Assembly: GCA_963971405.1 (NCBI GenBank)
Contig: OZ020484.1
Coordinates: 31,456,770 to 31,520,769 of the forward strand
Source of the DNA: Psococerastis gibbosa
Lineage: Eukaryota; Arthropoda; Insecta; Psocodea; Psocidae
DNA length: 64,000 nucleotides
Direction of reading: 5' to 3'
Part shown: one piece after another, positions 1 to 11,615 of the stretch
How positions within the stretch are numbered: the stretch's first letter is position 1
Layout of the letters: every line of letters begins with the position of its first letter
Program-made: the position numbers and the translations under genes
Notes under the pieces: generated by a model
What the model saw: the letters and a program-made list of their open reading frames with translations, nothing else
Database searches by the model: none
Told to the model about the DNA's origin: nothing

Positions 1-38
1 CATCGTCTTAACCGCTGGACCACAAGCCCCGACAACAC
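1..38 (-). repeat. tRNA-derived SINE head (family B), cut by window edge
   Basis: On the minus strand the segment reads like an RNA polymerase III A box (GTGGTCCAGCGGTTAA). Closely similar heads lie at 2829 and 11541 on the plus strand, where a B box follows. Only the head is inside the window, so the assignment rests on that match. Confidence 0.45.
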
Positions 39-923
39 CAGTAATCTCCAAATCCTCCTACACACTGATTATGTTGAGTGGTCTCAATACAGGATACTAG
101 TCAGATGTCTGATTGAAAAAAGAGTACATACCGGGTACCTGTACCAGGATGGGAGGGGATGGGTAGTTGTATAGGCCTGTGCCCACTATTTCTTTGAAAA
201 GAAAGTTTAGATGTAGCAAAGGGTCAACACAGAGGCAAATATATACAATAATATATTGATATATTGTAATATCATTATACAATATTATGTTCAGGTGGCT
301 CCTGCATGAAATGGGCAAGTTATTGTATTCACGCACACAAAGGAATACAATAAATAAATTCTTTAATTTTTGGCATTTTCCTAAAGAAAATTCGCAAATG
401 AATAATTAGGGTATTCACTCTGTTTGGTTTTCCCTAAGGGAAAGTAGAAATAGAACTCCAGTTTTTCTACCTAGAAAAATAATGTAAATTAATGTAAAGC
501 CAACTGCATAAGGGTAGTTTCAACTGTGATATAGTGTTCTTTTAGGATTTATTGAAGAGATGGCAAACCCGCTATATTTTTAAATTACAGAGGTCACCTG
601 CCACGTTTCCTATTGTCAGCCATTGAAAAGACGTCATAGATAGCCCCAGACATTTTTGTAGGGAGCGAATGTCAAATTTCTCCAAAAGAGAACTCTTCTG
701 GCACCTATGTTCACACACCAGAAAACGTAAACTGGGAAAGAAAGAAAGAAAATTGTCTTTATTTTCCATATGGGCGAATTTTGGGCCTTTCGGCCCACTC
801 TTACAATTAACCCATGGGCTGCATTGCATATATTTTCCTATTGTCTATGACATAGTTCTGTTCTTCTAGTTCTCAACTATAAAACTGTAGGCTGCTATTC
901 TAACAACTTCTGTAAAGTATCTA
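39..923. other. Intergenic AT-rich DNA
   Basis: No coding region is recognisable. The block contains one short dispersed repeat, listed separately at 720-818. Confidence 0.5.
720..818 (-). repeat. Short dispersed repeat with (GAAA)n edge
   Basis: The phrase 'cgaattttgggcctttc' followed by 'cactcttacaa' recurs at 27410-27506 and, inverted, near 41195-41255. Each copy has a (GAAA)n or (TTTC)n edge, which suggests the 3' tail of a retroposon read on the minus strand. The source element is not identified. Confidence 0.5.
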
Positions 924-1099
924 CCAGAGTTCCATACAGAGGAGAAGGGACATGCGAGCGCGCCAAAAATATATTTTGATTGCTGGGGACCCAGCGCGTT
1001 TTTCAATTGTCATAAGAGACGTGGCATCAGATGGCCCCAGGACTAACAAAAAATCTTTGGCCCCCTCAAATGTCCCATCTCTCCTACATAGAATTCTGG
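924..1099. mobile_element. MITE with AGTTCTA-type terminal inverted repeats
   Basis: The left end (CCAGAGTTCCATACAGAGG) and the reverse complement of the right end (CCAGAATTCTATGTAGGAG) match, and both continue into a GGGACAT motif. The same ends flank 21371-21541 and 21664-22072. The interior is non-coding. No convincing target duplication was found, so the superfamily is left open. Confidence 0.6.
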
Positions 1100-2135
1100 T
1101 ATCAACTGTAAATAATATACAGTGCCACTAATTTTTTCCATGTAGAAAGTATCAGACTATTGAACAAATAATAATACGCGAGTACCACAGGAGATATCCA
1201 GCTTAGTTCCTCAGGTTCGGGTGGCTGGTTCCCCCTTCTTCAGCCGTGGCCACTGGTTTCTGCCTGCCGCCACTCAGCGCAGTCCCGGTTGGTGCGCGTC
1301 TGCAGACTCCTGGTCCGTGGAAGACACCCAAGTGCCAGTGCGCGTGCCTGTTTTTCTCGTTGTTTCTAAGATACCTAACTTCGCGAATCAGTACAGATAA
1401 TGTTTAAATTATTGTAGTGAATGGTTTAACATGGGATCTCTGTACATGGATTACCGTAACTAGGTATGTTATGTTTTTGTCTTATGTCAGTTTTTCTGAA
1501 TATTTTCATCAGTGGGTTTAGACATTTTCAAAAAGGTGAGGTAGTCTGTTTTAGTGTGCTATGTTCGTATGTTATGAAGTGTGTTATGCAAAGCACAATT
1601 TAAAAAAAAACATCTATTAGGTTTATTGCTTTATTGTTGAACTACGCCAATTCTTCTGAGGATGGCAAGGGCTGACAAAACATTCAACAGCCGTCTGGCT
1701 GTACATGAAACCAGCCTTTAAAAGCAGCTGGTGGGGAAAACCACTAATAAAACAAATTCCATGGTAGGTGTTTATAAGTAAAAGATATGTTCCTCTACAT
1801 CTCGATGTGTCCACATTATGATGCCGTCACTAATTGTATTGACCTTGAATTAAAAAATAACAATAATGGTCACGTCGAAGGAGTTCAAAATCTGTAGCCA
1901 ATTGGTGCTAGTAACGGCCATAAACTATATGGACCATCAAAAGGAAGAGGAACATTTCTTCTACTGCCATCTCACTCTATGATCAAAATTTTCTGGCATA
2001 GCTTACTATTAAAAAAGGCAGCGGTTTTCGAATGTCTTTTTAAGTCCAAGTCAGCGGTGACGGTGACATAATGACGCTTATTTGGTAAAAGTCGGTTAAA
2101 TCGAACTTTTCATATTTATGCTAATATTGAATATA

Positions 2136-2187
<52 letters not shown>

Positions 2188-2828
2188 CTAGTACTATATA
2201 ACTCTTAGCGATCAATACCCCCCCCCCCTGGATCCGCCATTGTTGTTAATTGCGTCGGGCAGAATCTGCAAAAATAAGATTAAGGGCTTTCGCCTGTTAC
2301 ATTGCGTTAGTGCGTTGGTGGTAAGCTTGTATCTGGTTGTCTATTATCACTTGTAGCCAGTGTAGGTTGACATTGAGGAAGTATACCAGTTTTCCGATGG
2401 CCAGTAACAATGTAAATAATGCCTGCAATCTGTGGGGTACTGTACATGACTATTAATTATTAAGGGGGTGTCCGCCCAGTAATCTTCACCGAGACTTTTT
2501 CAAGCGTGGTGGGACCGGCTGATAGTAATTTCATGTGAGACCCTAGGAAAAGACAAGAGAACGACGTAAGGTCACCTACCGAATATTTTCATACAAAAAT
2601 CTCAGACCATCCGTAAGAAACTTCATTGAATCATTGGGTTCTCTTAGCTTCTGTTTGCATGACACTACAGATTTTCACGGCTGCCGACCCAGTTCAACAT
2701 GACATTGCAATAGCTTGCGCTTGCAGCTTGCAGCATTTCTAATTCTACTCGCGAGAGCAAAGATGACTTAAGGATAAAGAAATGATTCTTTAGCCTGCAT
2801 TGAATCAAAATTAGGCGATCTAAGCAAC
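1100..2828. other. Gene-less block with a GC-rich patch, (AT)n and a MITE end
   Basis: Positions about 1205-1345 are clearly richer in G+C and CpG than the surroundings, but hold no open frame that I recognise. About 2132-2180 is an (AT)n microsatellite. At 2218-2242 a poly-C run followed by GGATCCGCCATTG is the right end of the hAT-like MITE seen complete at 61682-61875. Nothing else is supported. Confidence 0.5.
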
Positions 2829-2915
2829 CGGAGCTTGTGATCCAGTGGTTAAAAGAATGCCCCGGTTAGGCGTAGATCGAGGATTTGAATCCCGCTAAGT
2901 CCAGTTTTTTCCATA
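2829..2915 (+). repeat. tRNA-derived SINE head (family B)
   Basis: An A box-like stretch (GTGATCCAGTGGTTAA) is followed about 40 bases later by a B box-like stretch (GGATTTGAATCCCG) and then AAGTCCAGTTTTTT. The same order and the same downstream 'TCCAGTTTTT' occur at 11541-11615. It has no usable acceptor stem, so it is a SINE head and not a functional tRNA. Confidence 0.6.
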
Positions 2916-3619
2916 TCTTCTAATCTTGGTTCAATGCAAGCAAAAAAAATTTCTAACTTTTCCCTAGTTAAAGTTAATTTAATATCAGTGTTATATATAC
3001 AATATAATACTACAATGTAGTGCAAAATAGGGTAACTGGGAATAGTCAGTTGTTTAGATACTGACGAAAACTATCATGACAATTTTTATGTAAATTGTTA
3101 ACCAATTTGTGAAAAAACTTCAGGTTAATACAGCATATTTATTTTTGGGCAATAATTCACAGTTTTACCATCGATTGCATAGACGTTACTTATCATGCCT
3201 AGGCAACCCTGATTTTAGTGGTCGGCAAACTTTTTAGTCAAAGAGCCAAATTTCAGCAATTAAAAAAAAATTGGAAGCCAAAGGGTTGTTTAGTAAACTT
3301 TTATAACACCAAAGCCAAAGTGCCACATATATGGCTCTGTAGCCTTACTTTACAGACCACTAGTTAACATATTAAGCGTAAATAATATACCGTACTTAAA
3401 TAAAAATATAACGAATTTTTTTATGTTTAATGTTTTAATTTAAATGGTAAGATTGAATCCGCTGGCTTTATCTTATAAAACACAGTGCCTGGAAATTGTT
3501 TAACCCATTGAGACAGTTCCGAGCCGGTCTTCCTCAACATGTCATTACGGTAATCCCGTTTGAAGATCATACCAGCACAACAGTCCGGGACAGCTTCTGT
3601 CATTACCACGGCAGACTAC

Positions 3620-5760
3620 CGGTTAGGGTCATTGTACACACTGTCTATCCAGATTTTACGTCGTTGGCGGCCGTAGCTGATAAAAAAAACGAAGTACTTT
3701 TCTTCTCTAGTCGCAATCTTTCGATTGGTTTAAAGACAATCTATCCTTCTTCTTTACCATTCTTCTCTGATCTGACTATGAGTTCCAAGTAAGTTCCATA
3801 TCTCAATCTTGAAATCTTGCTTGAGGTCTTCCGCGTAAGCTTTTCATGGTCGGCTCCTGGCATTGGTGCCCTCAATAGTGTGAAGGAGTCCCTCATGTCT
3901 CATAATTTGCCCATTCACTTGGCTCTTTTCGCGGATATGAGGGGTCACTCCTTCGTACATCCTTTGGAGTACCTCTTCGTTTGTCATGATGTGGTCCTCC
4001 ATTATATTTTTCGCATAAGTACTACTAAGTAGTATATTTCCTGCGGATGTAAAGGGCGATGGTCAATCGTTGGATATGATTTGGTTTTGGTTTGGGTCTG
4101 TGTACACACGAAGTCTATCCAGATTTTACGTCATCGGTAGCCATAACTGATAAAGTACTGTAGGTACTGCTAAATATACTACATCTCCTGCCGGTGTAAA
4201 GGGTGATAGTCGATAGGTATGTAAGACTATAGCTTTGGTTTTCTGATTGTGTCAGTGTACGTGTACAATGTGCCTACCCAGATTTTACGTCGTTGCCGGC
4301 CGTAACTGGTAAAGAACTTAGGTTGTACCATATTTCGTACTGGTGTAAAAGGGGATAATCGATAGGTGGATAGGGCTAGTTTTGTTTATCTTATAAGGTG
4401 GTTGAACACATTGCATGTCCAGATTCTTTACTTCGCTGGTCGCCGTAACAGCTGATAAAGAAGTATAGGTTAGGCGGGGTTTCCACCGACCTCTCATTGC
4501 AGAATGCAAAGACATTGACGTGGTAGCAGACATTGAAGACTTAGGCGGGGTTTCCACCGACCTCACATTGCAGAATGCAAATGACATTGACGGAAATTTG
4601 AATTTTTCTTTTTATAGAAATCTATTAAAATGTTTGTAGCCTACTTAACATATCCCATTACGCCATTTTTTAATATTAGTTTGTTTGTTTGTGATTTTTC
4701 TCTATGATCATTGATCGATTGTAACTATGGCATAGAGTAAAACAAAAATTTCCATCAATGTCATTTGCATTCTGCAATGAGAGGTCGGTGGAAACCCGCC
4801 TTTATTAATGATATCTGCTACCACGTCAACGTATGTGCATTCTGCAATGAGAGGTCGGTGGAAACCCCAACTTACTGAATACTGTATCTCCAGCTTTATG
4901 TTATGGTCAGTGTACAGTCTGCATCGTGCAGTACACACCAAATCTATTCAGATTTCACTTCTTTGGTGGCCATAAATTATAAGAAAATGATAAATGAATA
5001 AGTTACATGAAGAACTATATTATATGTAAATAAGGTGTAGGTACTAAATCTCCTGCTAGCGTATATGAGAGTGATATTCGATAGTTGTAGTTTTAGTTGT
5101 CGGTTAGGGTCATTGTTCAATCAGTCTATCCAGATTTTACATCGTTGGCGGCCGTTGATGATAAAGAACTACAGGTACATTATGTATGACTGGTGATGCG
5201 ACTAATATGTTTTGTATAGGTCTAGTTTTGGTTTTCAGTTAGGGTCATTGTTCTGTTCATCGTCATTATACTATTCTATGTCTTTGGTGACTTTAACTGA
5301 TAAAGAACCAGATAAATAGGGTACGTAACACAAACAGGTAACCTGGTGAAGTGACTCGTATATTGTACGAGAATGATAGGCCTAGGTTGTTTTAGTTTTC
5401 GGAAGGGGTCAATGTACAAGATGTCAATCCAGCTTTTATGTCTATGCAGGCTCGTAGGTATGCGTAGGGCGGGGGGGGGGGGGACCCCTATGTTTACTAT
5501 GGTACTATTTGTATAAAAATACCATGAAATAGATAGCTCAAACATACCCCCCCCCCCCAAAAAAAAAAATATATATATATAAACCTGTGTGGATGGCGGC
5601 TGTATTAGTAGGTAATTTATAAGCAATATGTTAACGTAGGTACAGGTAATATAATATAATTCATTTTGCTGGTAATGGGACGAAAGGGCTAGTTTTGGGA
5701 TTCGCTTAGTGCCGTACACAGTCTGTTTATCCACATCTTTTATATTTTGTAGTACTTTTT
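3620..5760. repeat. Degenerate tandem array, unit about 150-165 bp
   Basis: The landmark 'CTATCCAGATTTTACGTC' or a close variant recurs near 3645, 4112, 4276, 4420, 4945, 5128 and 5422. It is each time preceded by a GTACAC-like run and followed by '..CCGTAACTGATAAAG'. Units are strongly diverged, so the array is old. It is interrupted by the composite MITE at 4473-4871. A poly-G run (about 5470) and a poly-C/A run (about 5547-5570) lie within it. No conserved protein frame crosses the units. Confidence 0.65.
4473..4871. mobile_element. PIF/Harbinger-like composite MITE (MITE within MITE)
   Basis: The outer element begins GGCGGGGTTTCCACCGACC after TTA (4470-4472). It ends with the inverted form before TTA (4872-4874), giving a 3-bp target duplication. 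A second pair of the same termini lies inside, at 4544 and 4800, so one element sits inside another. Known PIF/Harbinger elements duplicate TWA and have G-rich termini, which fits. The interior has no transposase frame. The copy at 46256-46646 has the same nested architecture. Confidence 0.75.
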
Positions 5761-6649
5761 CTTGATTTCCTATTTCGGTAGACCCCGACCTAGAGGTTTC
5801 GCTACCCTGGGTAACAATTGAATTTTAGTAAATACAACAAGTAGAAATGTAGAAAGAACAGAAAAAATAATTTTTTATTATTTTTTTAAACCACCTTTGA
5901 AGGGACTGGCAGAGAATGAAAGTAAACAAAAATACTTTGTGAATTGTGGATGATGGAATTGTTTTTTATGGGGGGGGGGTCCGGACCCCTGGTCCCCCCC
6001 CCCCATAAATATAGCCTTGCCCCTACCCTATTGAAACAAAATGTTGCGAAAGGAAATAGTGAGAAATACGACCATAGTATAAGGTGTAAACTCTCATGGT
6101 ACTTTAATTAACTTGGTTATGCTATGAAGTAAGTATTTTTTCGTTTCGACTGGCGCCTCCTCGAAGCTTGGCGCCCTGGGCAAATGCGTAGTCTGCCCAT
6201 TTATAGGACAGGGCTTGTATTTCGGTTATAACTGTCTTGCAGAGGTTCTTTCTTTAATTACATTCGGCTTGAGGGGGCACAGCCTGTAATTTTATGTCCA
6301 TATATTATTTTAGTCGAGAAATACACGGTTTTTCTATTCTATTCAATTCTATTCTACTATTGCTTCTAATACTTTCGTACGAGATAGCGTTTAAATGATG
6401 CATTGCAAAATGTCTATGAATGTCAATAGGGAGTATCAGATCTGAGTTAGTAGTAGTAAATTGGTCCGGTTGTGCGAGGCCTTGGAAACCAGGTGACAAA
6501 AGGTCGAGACACCCGTTTTAGACGGATAGAATGACCGAATTAGATAGAATATTGATCCAGGACACGAGATAGTGCCAAACAAAGGCATTTCTCACTTTTC
6601 TATTTAATTTATGGCAATTTGTTCGTAGAACCTGGTTGTTGACAAGCCC
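5761..6649. other. Gene-less block with poly-G/poly-C MITE debris
   Basis: At 5970-6004 a poly-G run, TCCGGACCCC and a poly-C run form the kind of mirrored core seen in the hAT-like MITE at 44705. The ends are not intact here. The rest is AT-rich with no supported gene. Confidence 0.4.
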
Positions 6650-6745
6650 GGCTGCTAATGAGTACTGCTCTGTAAACGACAAAATAACCTGAGATCTCAC
6701 GTACAGGCTTCGTGTTCGAATCCTCAAGATGCCAGTTTTTTTATA
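6650..6745 (+). repeat. Possible tRNA-derived SINE 3' part
   Basis: A B box-like motif (GTGTTCGAATCCTC) is followed by 'GCCAGTTTTTTT', resembling the B-box and tail arrangement at 2829 and 11541. The A box is not clear. Its right edge abuts a 5'-truncated hAT-like MITE. Confidence 0.35.
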
Positions 6746-6922
6746 GTTTTCTTTTTTCGGGGGGGGGGGGGGGGTTAGAAAATTCATTGGATATTACATA
6801 GTGGTTTTTATTTTTCCCCTCAAAACCCGATTCTATCTCGCCAAGTCAAGTCAAGCCATTTCATTTCGGGGGGGGGGGGGGGGGGTTTGAACCCCCATGA
6901 ACCCCCCTTGGCTACGGCCTTG
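6746..6922. mobile_element. hAT-like MITE (CAAGGCCGTAGCC family), left end missing
   Basis: The right end (CCTTGGCTACGGCCTTG) and the interior (TTAGAAAATTCATTGGAT, TTTCATTTCGGG with a long poly-G run) match the complete copy at 44487-44677. The left inverted repeat is absent and replaced by SINE-like sequence. Confidence 0.65.
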
Positions 6923-8440
6923 CTACTGGTGGCTCGAGTGGATAACATTGGGTGAGGCACACTAGATAAAAAGAAAATATTGAAGAGACCTGACACCTGC
7001 GAATTCTGTGGTCAGGTTGACTGGCTGGATTGAGGGGGGGGGGGCTCTATGTGTGCTAAAGTAGGTACTAAGGTTGAGAGGCAAGCAGTGTAGCAGCCTC
7101 ATTGGCTAACTGAGTTGAGAGCAACAGAGGCATTGGAAAATTTTATTCGTCGTTTGAGCAAGGGGAGGCGGGCGCCCCCTCCCCCCGAGAAAACCAGTGA
7201 AGCCTAGATAAAATGCACTTGCCACGTAAAACAAATACAAATAGTTACCATAGCATGGAACCACCCCCCTCCCCCAAAAAATATTTCTGGGTCCACCCTT
7301 GAATATTTATACCCGTCTTTTAGCAATAGGGGGATTCAGTGCCTCAAAAACTATATTTTGTCGTGTTACAGAAGGCGATACTATTCATTCCTCATCACAT
7401 GGCGGAATTATGTCAGTTTCCGTTTCTTAACCGTAAGCACTAAGCTGCAACTACGGTACTAATTTGCATCAATTCGTCTCAGGACCTCAGCATAACAGCA
7501 TTAGGAGTAAGATCTCTCCAGGATGTGTGCAACATTCTTCTGAATATCCACATTACAAATGCTGTAAGCTAGATTAATTACCGTGATTGGTGGTGAGTAT
7601 AGGGTCATGGCTGTGAATTGAGTCAAAACTTACATGTTGCATTTGTTTGGTTCTAAGCCCCTAAGCCATACCCAAGTTCTGAGAGGGAGGGGGGCTCAGT
7701 CGAAATTAGTTTTAGTTGTTGAGTGTTCCCCGCGCACGCCGCTGTTTTGACCCGATTCACCACCATGACCCCATTCACACCCATTCACGGTATTTTGTTT
7801 TACGGGTTGCCATTTTACAAAGTTCCCTTCTACAGGTTGCTTATTAAACCCATTTAATGCAAGCTACCATGAAGAGTAGTCTACACCAGTGCTAAAACTA
7901 AATTGAACGGTGTTATCTAATTACCAAGAAATTAACCAAACCGATTTCAATCTTGGCCTAATGTACCTACCTACATTTTAAATTTCATTATGAATAATTC
8001 CCAGTGTGCAGTCGATTAACCCAATTTTTTTGTCTAAACTTCCACTTATGCAGCCCCAGATTAATTTGCACTTTCACTAGCCACTGTATGCACTGCAATA
8101 ACACACAAGTCACCCTCTTTTGTCGGTTTTCCCGATACAAACGCTCAAATGATAAAAACACAGCTCAAGAGGGCGGTGAGTGTTGACGAGATAATGGGCT
8201 GAAGGATCACTTAAGCGAAGAAAGTACTAGTGAACCTGAATGACACCTGTAGGTACAGTAGCTGTGACACACTCTCTCAAACGGGCCCTCCGGCTATTGC
8301 ACTATCAACTTGACTTAATGCTACCGTATGTCTGGTTTTTACGAACTTATTTGTCATTATTAGAGATCTAAGTGAGAGAGACGGGACATTCGCTACAGCC
8401 AAGATTTATTTTTAATTTCATGGTCCACCTTCTTTTTACT
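6923..8440. other. Gene-less block
   Basis: Short poly-G and poly-C tracts occur near 7036 and 7262. I see no coding frame, RNA gene or complete mobile element. Confidence 0.45.
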
Positions 8441-8517
8441 AATCAGAGCACGCCTTGGACGCTTCCAAATATATTCGCCTTGAAGCTGTTTGGAAACGTC
8501 CAAGGCGTGCTCTGATT
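8441..8517. other. Near-perfect 29-bp hairpin (small-RNA precursor or MITE remnant)
   Basis: Arms at 8441-8469 and 8489-8517 are reverse complements apart from one mismatch, separated by a 19-base loop. The arm contains AGAGCACGCCTTGGACG. The size (77 bases) is like a pre-miRNA or a very short foldback element. No target duplication is evident. I cannot tell which strand, if any, is transcribed. Confidence 0.55.
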
Positions 8518-8591
8518 ACGTCTGTGTTGTGTATTTGGATTGAAATTAGAATGCTGGAAGATTGAGGTCGTGATGTCTGGAAAGAGGGGGT

Positions 8592-8760
8592 GCTAGAGGC
8601 CAAAGCTCACTAAAAGCTATAGAGCCCCAAAAAAACAGAAGAAATAGATGATGATGATGATACATACGATGATGATGATGAAGATGATGATGATGATGTT
8701 GCTTATGATGATCATGCAAGTGTTGATGATGATGATGATGATGATGATGCATATGAAGAT
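8592..8760 (+). pseudogene. LINE 3' end remnant followed by (GAT)n microsatellite
   Basis: The stretch reading 'CAAAGCTCAC..AAGCTATAGAGCC' resembles the last coding bases of the LINE fragment at 13560-13822. It runs into an imperfect (GAT)n tract at about 8648-8760. A histidine-rich frame on the other strand is simply the repeat read as CAT codons. Confidence 0.4.
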
Positions 8761-9671
8761 CATACAAGCGATGATGACGAATTGAATATGGACCTAAAAA
8801 CAAAAGACTACTGGCTCGTGTATCAAACTAATCATATTTTGATTTTAAATTTTTTTATTGAAATTATGAGTTCCTTGGACGTGTTATTATCTGACTTTCT
8901 TTGAACACCTTCCCAGTTCCTTGTATGATCGTTGACACCATTAAGTTTATGATACACTCAATATAGATTAAAAACCAACTCGAACTGACGTCAATTTCAG
9001 GCAAATGAAGATGTTATACGAGTAATAATAAAAATTTGTAATCTAAACCCGATATTATCATGGGGCGTAACGTATCTACCATATTTTATGGCGCTTCTCT
9101 CCAAATCCCAGTATGTCGGATAAACAGGGATAATTATACGATCATATTATTATTAGTCAATCAGGCCGAATTGAAAAATTACATGGCTATAAAAGTCCAC
9201 TTTTTCATTGTCTTGACCTAATTTTTTGGGGGATTTAAATCAGATAAGGAGGATTTCTACGCCCGGTGAGCCGATCTACAAAAGTAGTCTCTCATTACAT
9301 GAATAGGGTTGTGGATAGTCTACAATAGATAAGGTGTAGGATCTGACTTTCTTTTGTTAGGAACCGCCCATACTGGGGCTTGTGTGATAATGCGTTACGC
9401 CCATAAATTTTATTATTGTGGTAGGCTATACTCGTCAATAGGCGATTGATTAATTATCGAAAGTTACAACTTAGCTACAAAGGCTACAGAGCTAGTAAGG
9501 GGCAAACTTACCCATGGGCCTAGTATATTTAATTATTTATAGCATGCGAACTCGAGAAATTGGCGCCCCCCCTCCCGATATGCAACACTTAGATTGTGTC
9601 AAATTTTGCAACTAATAGCTGCATGTTGACCATGAGCAGTAGAAATTAAATTTTTAAATTTTAAATTCTCA
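8761..9671. other. Gene-less AT-rich block
   Basis: No recognisable gene, RNA or repeat family is present. GCGCCCCCCC near 9563 is the only homopolymer-rich spot. Confidence 0.4.
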
Positions 9672-9847
9672 GGAGGCTATTCCACTTGTCAATATTCTGT
9701 CATTTGTGCATCAATAATTGATGAGATTTTTGTTTGAAGGAGACTATTATGTAGATACTTAAGTTATCTATTATAAATTAAGTTATAATATGGTAGACTT
9801 ATTACTGATGCATAAATGACGGAATATTGACAAGTGGAATAGCCGAC
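9672..9847. mobile_element. PIF/Harbinger-like foldback MITE with one-armed inner element
   Basis: The left end (GGAGGCTATTCCACTTGTC) and right end (GACAAGTGGAATAGCCGAC) are inverted repeats that extend through TATTCCGTCATTTATGCATC. Flanks are TCA (left) and TTA (right), a degenerate form of the family's TTA/TAA duplication. The interior holds the left arm (AAGGAGACTATTATGTAG) of the inner foldback that is complete in the copies at 17429 and 41772. Confidence 0.65.
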
Positions 9848-9850
9848 TTA

Positions 9851-10581
9851 ATAAATGGTAATTTGGCACTAAGTGAGTCCAATACTGGAAAATCATAGGG
9901 AGAGTTTCCTCTCAATGAAGTTATTAAAATATCCCATCTTCAGATGCAATATACACTTGGGAGAGCAAACACGCTACTGTAGTCGGTACCTGGTACCTGC
10001 ATACAAGTACTGCAAATTCCCCTGCTAAGTACATTCCCGTGTTTTTTTGACCTCTTGCAGTACCTCGGGACAAAACTCAAGTGTCGATCGTTTGCTGGTA
10101 TTAGTTGTAAACAGCGACGGACATGGAATGAAAGGCGTTAGCGCGCAGGCCAACCCTTTTCTTGGCCGCATGCTGCTCCTGACCTACCTTTTCTCCATTC
10201 AAAGATACCTACTGACATTCAATGCTCTTTTCCCCGATTGATCTCTGAATAGCTGCTACAATCCATTATGTTATTGGACCACCTGTATTTGTATGCCCTT
10301 TACAAGCGCGATTACAAAAACCTGTCTGGGTATTTGTGGGAGACGATGATATTTTTGAATGAATTGAAGTAGGGAAGTACAGTGCTTATTAAGAAGATGT
10401 TTTGGAAAGTTCCATGGGATGACCGAGGAAGAGACTTAGTTAATGAAAACTGTTTGCTGAAGCTTAAAATTCTTAGCTGGAGATGAATTGAAAGCATCGA
10501 GAGACAAGTGGATGTTGTGTTGCAGTGGCCAAGGTTCGGAGTGGACTGAAAACCCTGCTATATGTAAGACCCATCATGATT
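9851..10581. other. Gene-less block
   Basis: A 64-codon frame at 10047-10241 begins near an acceptor-like 'GACCTCTTGCAG', but resembles nothing I know and has no paired donor. Nothing firm is annotated. Confidence 0.35.
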
Positions 10582-10590
10582 GGTATTGGG

Positions 10591-10740
10591 CAAGGCCGTA
10601 GCCAAGGGGGGGTTTCATGCGGGTTCAAACCCCCCACCCCCCTCTGAATTGAAATGGCTTGATACTAGATAGAATCGGATTTTGAGAGGAAAAATAAAAC
10701 CACTATGTAATATCCAATGAAATTTCTGAAATACGGCCTT
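10591..10740. mobile_element. hAT-like MITE (CAAGGCCGTAGCC family) with 8-bp target duplication
   Basis: Termini are CAAGGCCGTA and TACGGCCTT(G). GTATTGGG precedes the element and is repeated directly after it, an 8-bp duplication as expected for hAT. The interior has a poly-G stretch and TTTGAGAGGAAAAATAAAAC, shared in inverted form with 6746-6922 and 44487-44677. It has no coding capacity. Confidence 0.8.
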
Positions 10741-10749
10741 GGTATTGGG

Positions 10750-11540
10750 TAGTCTGATGACTAATATTAAAACTACACTGAGTTGAGGCAAACGTCACAG
10801 CAGAAAAATCAAGATAAGTTGACTGAGGCATCCACACGAATAACATTCATCTTCAAAATTATATATGCCATGCCAGCTTTCGTATACATATATCATTTGT
10901 AAGAGGAGGGTTGTTGACGTAACACTTCTACAGGATGCCTCCGACAACTTACCCTTTTTGGTGTTATGTGTGGCTGAACTCAGTGAGTTTTACTTTATAT
11001 GCAATAGTTGACGATTTTACTTTATACTTTTTTGTCGATTACTTGTTTGTATAATTTAACAGAAATACATTTAGTATCAGGACGGATTGTAATGTGTTCC
11101 CTAAAACGGTAAATAGGTTGTGCTTGTGTTTGTGTGCACATATGCAAATTTGCCATGGTCAAGTCTCAAATCGTGGATGCGGGGTAAATGTGCTTGCTGT
11201 GCGTTTCCACCGTAGATTCAAGCCGAAAGTGCTCATGTGCTCATATATACATACGAATATTACTGGGCTCTTTGACAAGATTGATTTCTTTACGCTTCTT
11301 TGGGTTTTAGGCCTACTGCCAGGGGCGTAAATTTGGGGGGTCCAACTTAATTTATTGTGTGTTCATTAAAATGAAACAACCTAATTTTTCCTTATACTCA
11401 AAACACTTAATAATTTTTAATGACATTAAATGGATTTCGTAACATATTTAATATTAATTTTTCTATTTTTAAATGCATGGGCTTTGTTCACTATTTAATT
11501 GAGGTCTCCCTTAACAATGCTGTATAAGAGTACCTAGGTG
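10750..11540. other. Gene-less block
   Basis: CAGGGGCGTAAATTTGGGGGG near 11320-11340 looks like a lone left end of a hAT-like MITE. Otherwise nothing is recognised. Confidence 0.35.
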
Positions 11541-11615
11541 CCGCCGGTTGTGGCCCAGCGATTAAGAGGATCCCCGGGTTTGGTTCGAATCCAGCCAAAT
11601 CCAGTTTTTCTATTA
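11541..11615 (+). repeat. tRNA-derived SINE head (family B)
   Basis: The A box-like GTGGCCCAGCGATTAAGA and the B box GGTTCGAATCCAGC are correctly ordered, about 20 bases apart. They are followed by AAATCCAGTTTTTC. This is the best-preserved head of the family. Confidence 0.65.

Noticed and set aside
8546-8803. Histidine-rich 85-codon frame on the minus strand
   Set aside because: It is the (GAT)n microsatellite read as CAT codons; no conserved flank or start context.
10047-10241. 64-codon frame with an acceptor-like start
   Set aside because: No donor, no recognised family, and the acceptor falls inside the frame and not at its edge.
11541-11615. Functional host tRNA
   Set aside because: A and B boxes are present but the acceptor stem does not pair, and the same head recurs at 2829.
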